Below, piece by piece: positions 1-12,100 of a stretch of DNA of 64,000 nt. Within the stretch, counting starts at the first letter, position 1. Each line of letters opens with the position of its first letter. Location of the stretch: the NCBI GenBank assembly GCA_001247695.2, contig LGRX02035479.1, positions 1-64,000 of the forward strand. The letters run 5' to 3'. The notes under the pieces are model-generated. The model was not told the origin of the DNA and made no database searches. It saw only the letters and a program-made list of their open reading frames with translations. Source of the stretch: Cymbomonas tetramitiformis. Lineage: Eukaryota > Chlorophyta > Pyramimonadophyceae > Pyramimonadales > Pyramimonadaceae. A program made the position numbers and the translations under genes.

Positions 1-134
1 CAACTTCATGACGCGCGGCGGTGATAGGCAACTGCATGACGCGCGGCGATGATAGGCAACTTCATGACGCGCGGCGATGATAGGCAACTTCATGACGCGC
101 GGCGATGATAAGCAACTTCATGACGCGTGGCGAT
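1..134. repeat. 28-bp tandem repeat, about 4.8 copies
   Basis: The unit begins CAACTTCATGACGCGCGGCG and recurs at 1, 29, 57, 85 and 113 with one or two substitutions per copy. It is cut by the window edge and lies in non-coding sequence at the low-coordinate end of the large minus-strand gene, probably in an intron. Confidence 0.9.
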
Positions 135-3100
135 GTCTCGAGGCGGAGGCAAGGCGAAAGTGGGGGCGCACACCTGCATCTCCTCGCTGCGGCGGCTGAG
201 CTGCATGCGCAGGTCCTCGCACACCTGGCGCGGCATGGCACTCGGCGACCCTCCCATCAGCCTACGCGCCTGGAGCCCTCGAGGCGCGAGCTGGCTTGAC
301 CACCTTCTCTCTGCCTCCACCCTGCGGAACGTACAGCAGCAGAGGAGCGACTTGGCAGGCCGCAGGCGAGAACAAGAAATGGTAAGGAGCACGAGGCGCT
401 CGGCCAACCCCCGAGCTGGAGCCGGGCTACGGGCGCCGGCGGCGAGGCTTGCGCGCGCGTGCAGAGAGAGGCGGCGCATCCGGCCTCTGGTGACAAGCCA
501 GAGCGCCCAGAGTGCCGCCACGTGGCTGCCCTGCGTCGTGCACAGTCGGGCTGGGGCGGGACGGCGCGGGTCGGGACCTCTTGAGACTCCACGAGCTGCG
601 CCCTGCGCCCGCAATGCCTCGCACAGCGTGCTCCAGATCAGCGCCCTCCCTCCCTCCTCCCTCCCTCCCCCTCCCTGCCCTTGTGAGCAGCGCTCTCCCC
701 CCTGATGTGTACGAGACAGCAGCACCACTTGAGCATTGGCCACCATCGCGAACAAAACCGGGCGCCTTTGTGGGAGGGCTCGAGGCGGGCAGGTGGGCGC
801 ACCGCAACATTGCCGTGGCCTCGTCCACGATGGCGGTCACATCGAGGGGGCCCTTCGAGGTGCCCTCCAACATCTGGTCCACCGCCGCAATGGCCTCTTG
901 CTGTGCCGCCGCCTCTTGCTGTATGCGGCGACGCCGCAACACCCCCCCTCACGCACGGTGCAGGTGAGGGGAGGTGACGGGTGCTGTGTGAATCGACCGC
1001 CGGGCGCATGCTCATCGCGGTGGTTGCCGGGTGCAAGGGTAACCATGAGCTGCCGCAGTTACATCCCACGGCGCAACACCTCCTGGCGCCAGCACGGCGC
1101 ATTCTCCACGGCCGCAAGGACCACGTGGAAGATGAGGCAGGAGCGTGGATGGGGGCGCGGGAGTGCCGAGATGCGCGCAGCCACCTTGAGCGCGGACTTC
1201 TCCTTGAGCAGCAGCTCATGCTCCGTTGATCCCGGCGCCCTCTCCACGAGCTGCCCTTGCAGCTCCTCCAGCTGCGCCCCCTCCCAGGCCAGCACCCAAA
1301 CCCCGTCACCGCACGCTCCGCCCTGAGGTGACACAAGGCTCCACCCTCAAGGCTTCGGACGGACCTCGGCATATTATGGACGCCATCTCTGCCGAGTCTC
1401 TCGGAGGAGGGCTGCGAGCCACGGCGGCCGCCCATGTCACCCGCATTCAGGGCTGACAGTAGCTTGAGTATCCTCAGCTCAAAAGAGTATAAGCCGTTCG
1501 ATGCCACGGCTCTAGTCTCAAGCCGTTGATGTGCCCCAAGTTTCAGACGACTCGGGTGATGCGGCGGAGAGTCAGAGGCAAGAATCAGTCGATCCTGCTA
1601 CCTTGAGATGCACGTCCACCAGCTGCGCCCAGTGCGTCTCTCGCAGCCGCAGCTTGGTGCACTCCTCGCGCGCGCTGTTCATCCCCTGCAGTGCGCCCCC
1701 CGCCCCGTCCAACCAACCCTAAGCGCTCATTGGCCACTGGGGAACGTGCACGAGGCGGCAAGCGCGAGCATGGCGTGCTGTGCGGACGCCGCGGGATGGT
1801 CACGGAACTCCGGCCTTCGCAGGGCCGAGCTCTCCAAAAGGCACCTTGCTGTGTCAGCGCTGCGGTGTGCCAGCTCATACCCCTCAGAAGGCAAAGGGAG
1901 GGCCTTGACGGGGGGCGACGAAAGGTGAGGACGGTGCTGAGGGAGTTCTGAGGGCGCAAGCAGCGGTCAGGTGCTGCCAGATGAGCGTGCGGCATCACGG
2001 GGGCGGTCCGGATGCGGCGAAGCGCAGGTGTGAGGAACGAGCTCGGCAGGTGCAAGGAGGGGGTATCGTCTTGCAGGGAGGAGGTTCGGCGGGTGCAAGG
2101 AAGGGGTATCGTCTTGCAGGGAGGAGGTGCCGAGGAGTTTCGAAAGGCAGAGCTTGTGAGGTCAGGCCCACATCGGGCCCGCACCGTAAGCAGCTTCTTG
2201 AAGCGTTCCTCGTGTGACACCGCCGCCTGCTGCCGCATCGCCGCCGCCCCGCCTCTGCATCCCCCAGCACCACCCCACCCCTCCCCCGCTCCGTCCGCCT
2301 GCTCCTCAGACCCCCTTGCTTCTACTCGCCTGAGGCGTATGACCGCCCTCTCCACGCAGTCTTCACCGGATGCTCTCAGCAGGCATTCGCACAAGCGGCC
2401 CCAGTGTTCCAGCCGCACACACTGAATGGCATGAGATCGGCCAACAAAAGCCAGCCCACCATCATCCCAGTGGATGTGAAAAGCAAATCAAGAGCAGGGC
2501 GGGGCCGTGACAAGATACCACAAACGCATACATATTCCCAACCCAAATGCAAAGTAGCATGGAAAGATGATACGTTGTGACCGATCGTCGACAAACAATT
2601 GTTGGTCTCTGGGTTACGGAGTAAGCGGACCCTGCTGGCATGCCCCCCAGTCCAGCCGCACACACACGCAGCCACAAGCGGCCCCAGCAGCACACACAAT
2701 TTACACGCGCAGCGCTTGTGCTGCAGCTTGCCTGAGGCCAGGCCGTACGCCCTGCCTCCCTTAGTGCCCCTGCTGGGCGCACCGGGTGTCATCGAGGTCC
2801 GCCTTGAGGTCGCGCAGCGCGTCGCTCCCCAGCGAAACCTTCAGCCCCAGCAGTGTACGCTCCCGCATTGACTCTGTCTCCAGCTTTTGGATCTGCGCAC
2901 TCCGGCAGCCCCCGCTGCCTTCAGGCCCTCCAGCTCCAGCACCTGGGATCTCCCACACCCTGGCCGTCCAGCCCTTGGATTCCGCGGCAGAGTGGCCACG
3001 CATCGGGCGTCTCTGACGAGGCCGACATTTTCTGCCTGTGGTCGCCCCGCAACAGAGCCTTGGCACCGGTGCCACCGAGGCGGGCTTTACGGCCGCCGGC

Positions 3101-6100
3101 GCGACCCTCTGACCATGGCTGGAGGGCCTGCCTTTACCACCCCGCTCCACCCCCCGTGCATGTTGACTCCTGGGCAAGCGATTGGGAGAGAGTACGCAAG
3201 CCCCCACGTTGTGCCCTTCAAGGGGGGAGGGCATGCCACCTCCTTCTTATGCCTCGCGACTGTTGTCTCCGCCCACTCCGCCCACTCTCCCTGCTGCTGC
3301 CTGACCCCCAAATCCACCTCAGACCCCAAATCCACCCTCAGCGACCCCCAAATCCACCCTCAGCGACCCCCAAATCCACCCTCAGCGACCCCTAATGCCA
3401 CCCCCCATGGGCTGCTGCACAGAAGAGAGTGGCGAGGGAGGGAGAGGGGGAGTGGGGGGGCAGAGGGCAGAGGCGGAGGCCAGCACTTATGCTTGGCTTG
3501 GGCTTCGGTGAGAGTGGCGTGCAGGGAGATGAGCTCCGCGCGTGATTGGACGGTGCGCTGCTTCAGGAGGGTGTGCGCCATCACGATCTTCCAGAACAGC
3601 GCTTCCGTGCGACGCATCAGCTGATCCTCCTCGCTCGCTGCGCCTGTCCCCTCGCCCACCGGCGCACCGCGTCGGTCCTCCCATGGGCGCCGGCCTCCCT
3701 CTCCTCCACCCTCTCTTCCTCTGAACAATACCTGCACCTTCCCTCAAGACCGCAGGCTCGCAGCCCGCCACGTGGCCGGCGCGGGCGCGCGAGGAGGACT
3801 GCTGGCCGCCCGAGAGCGCACCTCCATCTGGCTGCCCTCGATGCGCTCCGCTCTGGCTGCAGGCCTCTCGGAGCCTCGCCTGCATCAAATGCTCCGCCCA
3901 CGCTCCCCCCTCCTGGTCATACCCTTCATAGAGGGGGGACCTTTGAGCAGCATGAACCGAATCGAGTCACCGCGCCTCAAATTATCTCGAGACCCCTGGA
4001 TAAGCCCCCATCCCCTTCGGCTGCCGAAAGCGCCTCTCACCTCCCGACCCCCGCCTTGGAGCAGGCATCCTACTGCAGGAAAAGGCAGGTTGCATGGGCG
4101 GAGGTGCGGAGCAGGAGGGGCACCTTGAGACGATCGAGCAGCTGAAGCAAAGTCGATGAGTCTGCGGCATCCCCTCGGCGCCGCCCGGACCCGACCCCTT
4201 TTACACTCAACACCGGATCGCCCCCATCTCCGGCTGGCAGAGGACCCACTCACCCCTACCAGCTGCAAGAGGGGGAGGAGTTGGGGGAATGACCGCTTGC
4301 CTCCCCTTCTCCTGTCAAACGTGCAAGCCTTCTCTCACGGCGCGTGCCCGAGAGCTTGACCCTCTCCGACCCAGCTCGCCAGGCTTGCCGAGGCCAAGCC
4401 GGGCACATGCGCCACGTGGATGCGTTGCATGCGCCGATGTGGTCGCTGTGCTTGCTGGTCCGTGCGGCCGCGCCCGTCCGGGGAGCAGGTGGCCATGGCG
4501 CGCCTGAGTCCGTGGAGTCGCCCTGCTCCACCTGCTCGGATGGCAGCCAGTAGGGCGGCTCCGCGGTGCCGGCCTCCGCGCTTTCTGGCCGTCGCCCCTC
4601 TCCCTCCCCCCTCGTCAGCAGCGGCTCGCCAGGCCGATCCGACTCACCTCGATGCCCACCGCCTTCTCTACGCGCAGGGGGGTGCACTGCTGCGCCGGAG
4701 CACTCATTCTTCGAGCACACCAAAATCGTAGGGAATTACAATGGTTATTTGCTCGCAACGCAAACAGGTGTTCGTCATCAGCGGACGCGCTCCAGCAAGA
4801 CGAGGGGGGGGTCAACGGGTCATCGATGATATACCCTCGGTGGCCTTTGCGAGGGAGCTCGACCCGACCATCCCGCCGCCGCCGTTCATTTGCTGCTGGC
4901 CCCTCCCCTTACCCTCAAATCACACCCGTGTTCCGGTGTCATCACTGGATATATGATGACATCCTGACCATCCGGTTAATGGCATGCGCCTAGCAGGTGC
5001 CGGCGGTCCCCCCTCGGCGCACCTGCATCACGGCCCATGGCGGCCGCCCGAGCTCTCCTGAGCACCCCTCCCTCCCTCCCTCCCTCCCGGCCCCCTCAGC
5101 ACGGTGCACTTCCCCTGTGCTCCGGCTCCAGCTGCTGGCGAGCTGGCAGCCCTGATGGGCGCGGCAGGTCGCCGAACCCTTCGCAGCTCAGTTCAATAGC
5201 TGAGAGTCTTTGTGTGAGGACCGGGGCAAGCAAATTGGAACGCTCGCCCAAATCAGCAAACTGGTAGGAGGAATAGGGGGGCACTGAGAAGGAGGCGCAA
5301 GAGAAATGGAGGGGGCAGAGCACGAGGAGCTGTGAGGGGGAGGGCGAGGGTAGGGGCTAGGGCAGGAGGCGGGGTGAGGGGGAACGGAGCTAAGGTGACT
5401 GAGGTGGAGACACGCACCATTGCGCTCGTCGAAGAGAACCGCGCGGCGCTTGAGGAACGTGTTCTCTTTCTGCAGCCTCTCCATGTCCGCCTCCAGCTGC
5501 TTCAGCCGCTGCTCCTCGTCAAAGTCCTGAGTCCCCCCCAGCCGGCCGCATCTCGACGCTCCAACAGTCATCCGAGGCCTCGGAGTCATCAAATGGTCGT
5601 GGCGGACGCATGGGGGCAAGGATGAAGGGAAGATGGGTCGAGGGAGGATGGCTCCATTTCGCACAGCAGGGAGCGCTCCGAATCAGCGCAAGCTCGACAA
5701 GAGATTGGGATTGAGGCGTGTTAGGGGACGCCGCACCCGCAGTGTGGCCTGGAAGGCATCTGATTGGCCATCTAAATCCGCGCCCTCCCTATCCGCCGCC
5801 CCCCTGTCGGGCCGCACCTCCATCCCCGTGTGGCAACGTGAGCACATGGCGCGCGGCATCTTTACACGCGCGGCGGCGTTCTCGGGGCAGGAGGTCCACT
5901 TTCAAACTACGCAAATGAAAATCGCGAACGGGTCACCCCCTCCGCTCTGAGCCTAAAGAGGAGCCCCCCTCGCCCCCCTCACGCGGGGATGTACGGAAAG
6001 TTCGCCCGCCCCGGGACAAAGGCACGGAGGGGACGAAAGGCAAGGGGAAAGGAACAGAACAGGAGAGCCGGGGCAAAAGAGCTGCGGAGGAAGATGCCTG

Positions 6101-9100
6101 TAGCTCCCCATCCCAGCCTCGTGGCGGGCCTCCTCCAGCTCGCGCGCGTGCCGCAGGCGAGTTTCCTCCGCCTCCGTCTTGAGCCTCCGCAACTCGCGTA
6201 GCAACTTCCATATACTCCCCCACCAGCCGTGGCACGGGCCTCACCACGTCAGCAAAGCTTGCCATGGCGCGGGTCCTTCCGTGCCACATGGATGCAGCAT
6301 GTGCCACAGGGAGGCTTCACGCTGCAGCCTCCCCGTCACTTCCTGCACGAGGTTCCGAGTCGTGGAAGTGGCTCCACTGGGCACTGCCAGGAGCACCTGA
6401 CCTCGCCGGTGACGCGGCGCGGCCGACTACTCCAGATACAGGCCCGCTGGTTCACTGCCTAACATGTGGTCCCATGATGCTCTCTCCACCTGGCGGTGCG
6501 AAGGTCACCGCTGGAGCTACTCGAGGGATGCGGGCGATTCCAGGGGTTTGGCCGAGTGTGGCGGGGTGAGTGGGGATGGGGAATGGGAGGACACCTTGTC
6601 AGCATCTGGCGTGTCTGGCTGACGGTCCTCGGCGCTCCCCCCTGGACCCCCCCTTGGATGGTCGTTCCATTGTGTGTGCACCTCCAGACGCTGCGACAGC
6701 TCCTGCGTGCGCCATCCCGCCCCCGCCTCGCCTTTCAAACCCTCCGAGCCGGCAGCAGCTCGGGCGCTCTCCGCGAGGTCCGCGCCGCCGGCGCCCGCAG
6801 AGCCCGGCCATCCTCGGAGCTTGCCCGCGGGTCTCGGCAGGACGGCCAGCTCCGCATGCTGAGGCCACGGCGCCGTGCGGTCGGGGGAGGGGCAGACGTG
6901 AGGCGCGCTGGCAGCTGCGTTCTCCACTGACACGCACCAGGGCCTCGTCGACTGCGGCCCAACATTCCAACAAGCTCCGCGCCGCACGCCGGAGAGCATT
7001 CCGGCAGAAACTCCACTCTGCCGGCGGGGGTGGGGAGCAGCCAAGCGGGACATTCGGGTGGGGGTGGGGAGCAGCCAAGCGAGACATTCGGGTGGGGGTG
7101 GGGAGCAGCCAAGCGAGGCGTGCATGCGGGTGGGTGGGCGCCTGATTGGTGCTCTGCTGCGCATATAGCGCAGCCTCCAGCTTGGCCGCCTGCTCCTCCG
7201 CAGCGTGCAGCTTGAGCTGCAGAGCACTGAGCTTCTGCGTGCTGACCAGCTGCAGCTGCCTCAGCTTCGCCAGCTCGTCGCGCTCCTCAGTTCCGAGCAG
7301 AGTCTCGTTTCCACGCTGCAGCTGGTGCACCTCCGCCTCGATCTTCCCCGCCAGCTGGCGGCCCCAAGCCCCTCCCATCCCCAAGCCCCCCGGCCCGTGT
7401 GCCTCCCAAACCGCGTGATGATGGTCCAACCGGCAGTGCGCACCGAGCTCCGGTGACTGATCCTCTCATCCGGTGCCGGAAGCTGCAGCTGGCGCCCTCC
7501 GGTGCGACACATCCTCACCGTGTTGCGCCCCGACAAAAAGCAAGCACAAAGATGTGCTGTCTCCAACACAGCTCCGAGCGCATGCCCGGGTGCGGCGTGT
7601 CATCATCATCGTCATCATCAGCATCGTCAGGGTGACGCGGCCAAAGGGAGTGATGCAGGTGGAGGAGGTGCAGGGGGAATCAGGGTGATAGGGCAACCGG
7701 GCATGCAAGTCATGCGGAGGTGGAGGGGCTGCGGAAGCACCTTCTGGAGCTCTTGGATATATCCCTGCTGGTCCCGGCTGCGCTCTGCGGAGAACCGCAG
7801 CTCGTTTGTGATCATCTCATTTTTTAGAGTCTCCCTACCAATGCCCCAAGCGCACTCCGCCCCCGGCTTCAGCATCACTGCCCCCTTCTCGCCGCCCACA
7901 TCACTCCGCAAACGCGGTGCCGGCACCGAGAGCTGGAGAAGGGGCGGAGGCAATGAAGAATGCGCAGAAGTCGCCTCACCGCTGCATCACGAGCTCGCTC
8001 TCGTGAAGCATCTCCGTCTCCTGCCGTCGCGTCCGGGGAGCAGTGCCGCACCACGCCTCCTCAGACCCCTCACACCTCCCATCCATGACCCCTGTGTGGC
8101 CGCTCCCGGCAATGCAGGGCAGAGCGAGTCATTGCAGGGGGGGGAGCCCCCAGCACTAGCCCGGGCGGGATGGGCGGTCAGTCGCAGAGCATGGAGGTGC
8201 TTGACCCCTCAATGTGTCCTGCATGTCCCCCGTCCACAAGTTGCGCTTCAGACATTGCTGCCGCTTGCCTCTGCCTTTGCGCGCGTGCACTGGGCGCAAC
8301 TCCCTTCTTCTCTCGCTGCGTGCTAGCGGCTGCAGGATCGTCAGTGCGAGTAGAGCGCTAGTCTAATCTACTCGCTAGCGCTCTACTCGCACTGACGATC
8401 CTGCAGCCGCTAGCACGCAGCGAGAGAAGAAGGGAGTTGCGCCCAGTGCACGCGCGCAAAGGCAGAGGCAAGCGGCAGCAATGTCTGAAGCGCAACTTGT
8501 GGACGGGGGACATGCAGGACACAAAGAGGGGTCAAGCACCTCCATGCTCTGCGACTGGCCGCCCATCCCGCCCGGGCTAGTGCAAAACGTGCAGCAGCAA
8601 AAGGGCGAGGCGCAATAGTAAGTAGTGCTGCTGGGGGGGGATCCCCCAGTGGAGTGCGCGAGGGACGTGGCGAGGGCCTCCGCCGCTGGCTGAGGCTGTG
8701 GCGCAGCGCACACAGGGGGGCGGCCTGCCCAGGAGCGCACCGCCAGCTCCTGGTTGTACCGGCCCACCACAAAGTCGCGCTCCTGCCTCGCTGCCTCGTG
8801 CTGCCTCTTGTAGCTCTCCACCTGCGCCGCGCCCGGCCCGCTCCCGCGCGTCACTCTGGAGCCCGTGCACCTTCAGGGTGGGCTGGCATGCACCTTCAGC
8901 GTGGGCGGGCGCGGGGGCTTCCCACGGTCCACACGGCGCCTCCCTCCCAAACAGCGGCGACTGCACAGCCAAGCCAGTCCCATCCTCCCGGCAGCCTCTG
9001 GACCCCTATGGACCCATGCCCCCTTCCCACGCTCCAGCGACGCCTCAAAGATGCCAGAGTCATATCACGCCCAAACCACCCTCCCCTAACCGGCTCCAAT

Positions 9101-12100
9101 CGACGCCGGACGCCGCCTCCCTCGTCCCGACCCCCAAGCAATTTTGCGCCGACTGCGAGACCGATCATGGGGCTGCACGCACGTCTCTAATTCCGGCACG
9201 AGGCCCACCGCGTCCCCTGGCTTTTCCCTCGCACCCCGGCGCCCGTGAGAGCCGCCACCGCAGCGCCTTCTTGCTCCACTCCGAGCTGAGAAGGCAGAAG
9301 GCCCCCGAGTGGCAGTGTGGGCGGAGAGGGGACTGGGGGTGCTTGGCGCGTGCGGGCCGCGCCTCGAAGCGCATGTTGGCGAGGAGGACCTCCCCGCGCT
9401 GCTGCATGAACTCGTCGCGCCACTGCAGCTCCCGCGCGGCAGCGGCCGGCTTGGGGCCCGGAGGCTCTCCGAGGGGCGGCTCGGGCCTCGCTGCAGGGGG
9501 GCCTTCCGTTGAGAATGCCACTTGCTTGCTGCGCCCCCCGCACCTCCGACTGTCAGACCCGAAAGCCTCCGCTACGACACAGCGCGCCGTCAAGCGGGAC
9601 CTGACATTCACCTCAACCCTGTCCGTCACAGCAACCTCGGTCTGCCCGCCCGTCATCTCTCCCCTCCTGAGCGCATCCCTGCTGCTCCACACGTGCCCAA
9701 GCGGAGGGGCAGGCGTCCACGTTGAAGCAGGGGAGTCACCGGGTGCTAGTCTGCTCCTCCGCCGGCGCCGGCGCCGGCACCGGCGCCGGCTCGGCCTCTG
9801 GGCGCTTCTCTCGCACCGCTGCTTTCCCCCGTGCCAGTTGCCGATGCATCTGCACCGCCTCAGACCGGCTGCGAGCCGGGGGCTCCGGCGCGGGCTCCGG
9901 CACGGGCTTAGGGGCACGATGCGGCTGGACCCAGGCAGGCTGCGCCTGGGTCGAGGCTCCCATTCCGCGCTGGAAGCCCACGCCCCGCCACCACAACGTA
10001 AGGTCCATCAGGTCTTGAGGCAAGGGGATCGAGCGGCCCGTAGAGGACCGGCTTGCCCTCGCACTCCGCATCCCAGGCCCAGGACACTTGCAGATGGGCA
10101 CCCAGCAGCGCGCCATCGACGGCTGCCAGCTGCTAACGCGCAGCCCCAGCTTCACTTTGCACATATGGGCAGCACCGCAGGTGGATGGCGACGCCCCATG
10201 CAGTGGACACCCACGAGGCTGGCGGAGAAAGCTGCAGGCTGTTGGGAAGACCTGCAGTCATGCCACCTGGCTCCCACGAGGCTATGGGACGTCGGGGGCT
10301 TCCCCGCCCCCTACCGACCTCCAGACTCCTAGCGAGCTTGGGCATGGCGAGCCAGGAGGGGGTTGGGGAGAGGGGGCTCGCGGCTCCCAAGTGGCGGGAG
10401 TCACCATTCTTTCTGTGGAAGCTGACCGCTTGGCCATCTCGCGTCGTCTGCCGGAGTCCTGCCCTGCGGCTCTCCTCCCCTCATGATGCTGCGTCCCCAG
10501 CCCCCCTCCCCACTCCAAGTCCACGTCAGCCCCACACAATGGCCTCGAGGAAGCTGTCTTCGGCTGCGCTGATATTGGGCCTTCTTGCTGTGACACACTG
10601 TAGGACTCGAGTGAAATGTAGGTACGAGGGAGCCTCCGAGAGCTTACCGCCAGCGCTGGACAGACCTCCCTCGGGAAGGGCGGGGGGGGGCACTCCCGAC
10701 AATTAAGGAGCCTCACAGCCCTCTCCCGAACAAGAAGATGCTTGGAAAAAAGTGTTAATCACTCGGTCGAAGCGAAAAGTTGCGCGCCGCATTTCTCTGT
10801 GACGGGGCTAGACCGCGCGCAGGCTGCGGACAGGGAAGCGCGCACAGATGCTCTGCAAAATGACCAGATTCCTCCGCGGAAAACGAAAATGCAAACCGAG
10901 CCCTACGACTTTCCGTAACACCGCAGATCCGACGCAACCTTGGAATCTACGGTGGACATCGCGCGATCCATTCTGCGGGCGCAGGGGATCAACGGCGCAC
11001 ATCGCGCGATCCATTCTGCGGGCGCAGGGGATCTACGGCGGACATCGCGCGATCCATTCTGCGGGCGCAGGGGATCTACGGCGCACATCACGCGATCCAT
11101 TCTGCGGGCGCAGGGGATCTACGGCGCACATCGCGCGATCCATTCTGCGGGCGCAGGGGATCTACGGCGCACATCGCGCGATCCATTCTGTGGGCGCGGG
11201 GGATCGGAGAGATAAATGTGCGTGAAGACGCTTCTCCGCTTGCAGTCCGCAGAGAATGCTCCGAGGAGGCTTTCACTGCCCTTCCCCTCCGACAACGAGG
11301 ATGCTGACGTGTGCATCTGACGGAATCTGGCAATGGTTGCGCTGCCCTGACATGCTCCCACGCAATCTCAGAGGCACTCCCGGTCTCGTGAGGCAAGCCC
11401 GACGTGGCGGCTAGGAGATGGCGTCGACACATCACGGCAAAATGAGAGGTGTGATTTCTGCGCAGCATCCATGATGACCAAGCATCGGATCGCCACGAGC
11501 CCGCGTGAGATGAGGGGGATGGGGCACGGCGGAAGGCAGAGGGCAGCCGCCCGCAACCTGCATCCGCGCCGCCTGCTCTTCCTGGCGCTGGCGCTCCAGC
11601 ATCCCGCTGTAGCCGCCCATGACCGCCTTGCCCGGCATCGCTGGGGCCGGCCCGGGGCCGCCGCCTGGGCGTGTGGCGGGCTTGCCTGCAGGCTCGTCAC
11701 ACCCGGCCATCACTGTCATCGCCCCGCAGCATACGGCTCGGCACTGCGCCACGAGAGCGCATCTGCATCCGTGCGCCCGCCGCGGCTGGGGTGTAGATAG
11801 CTCGTCAAGGCAGATGCCAGATGGGGTGTCATACCTTCAGCGGCCGCGGAGGTGAAGTCCACTTGGCGCCTTTCGTGGACAGGATCCGCGCTGAAGATGC
11901 CCGGGCACCGCCACAATCAGTCTCAATTCTCCCAAACCCTTACTGAGCAGGTTGGACGAATCAGCGGTCGCGGCGCGGTGAGGAAAGGCATCAGCGGTCG
12001 CGGCGCGGTGAGGAAAGGCATCAGCGGTCGCGGCGCGGTGAGGAAAGGCATCAGTGCCAGCGGGTATTTCACCATGCATGCACCCTGCAGCAGGTTCCTT

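Noticed and set aside
638..1507. 289-residue minus-strand frame near the window start
   Set aside because: It runs through introns; the real coding parts of the gene lie in other frames (for example 820-930 and 1184-1290).
8698..10332. 544-residue plus-strand frame
   Set aside because: It is antisense to exons of the coiled-coil gene, has low-complexity composition typical of GC-rich shadow frames, and shows no domain.
10957..11207. Direct repeats that could look like a CRISPR array
   Set aside because: The units are contiguous without unique spacers, in a eukaryotic intron.
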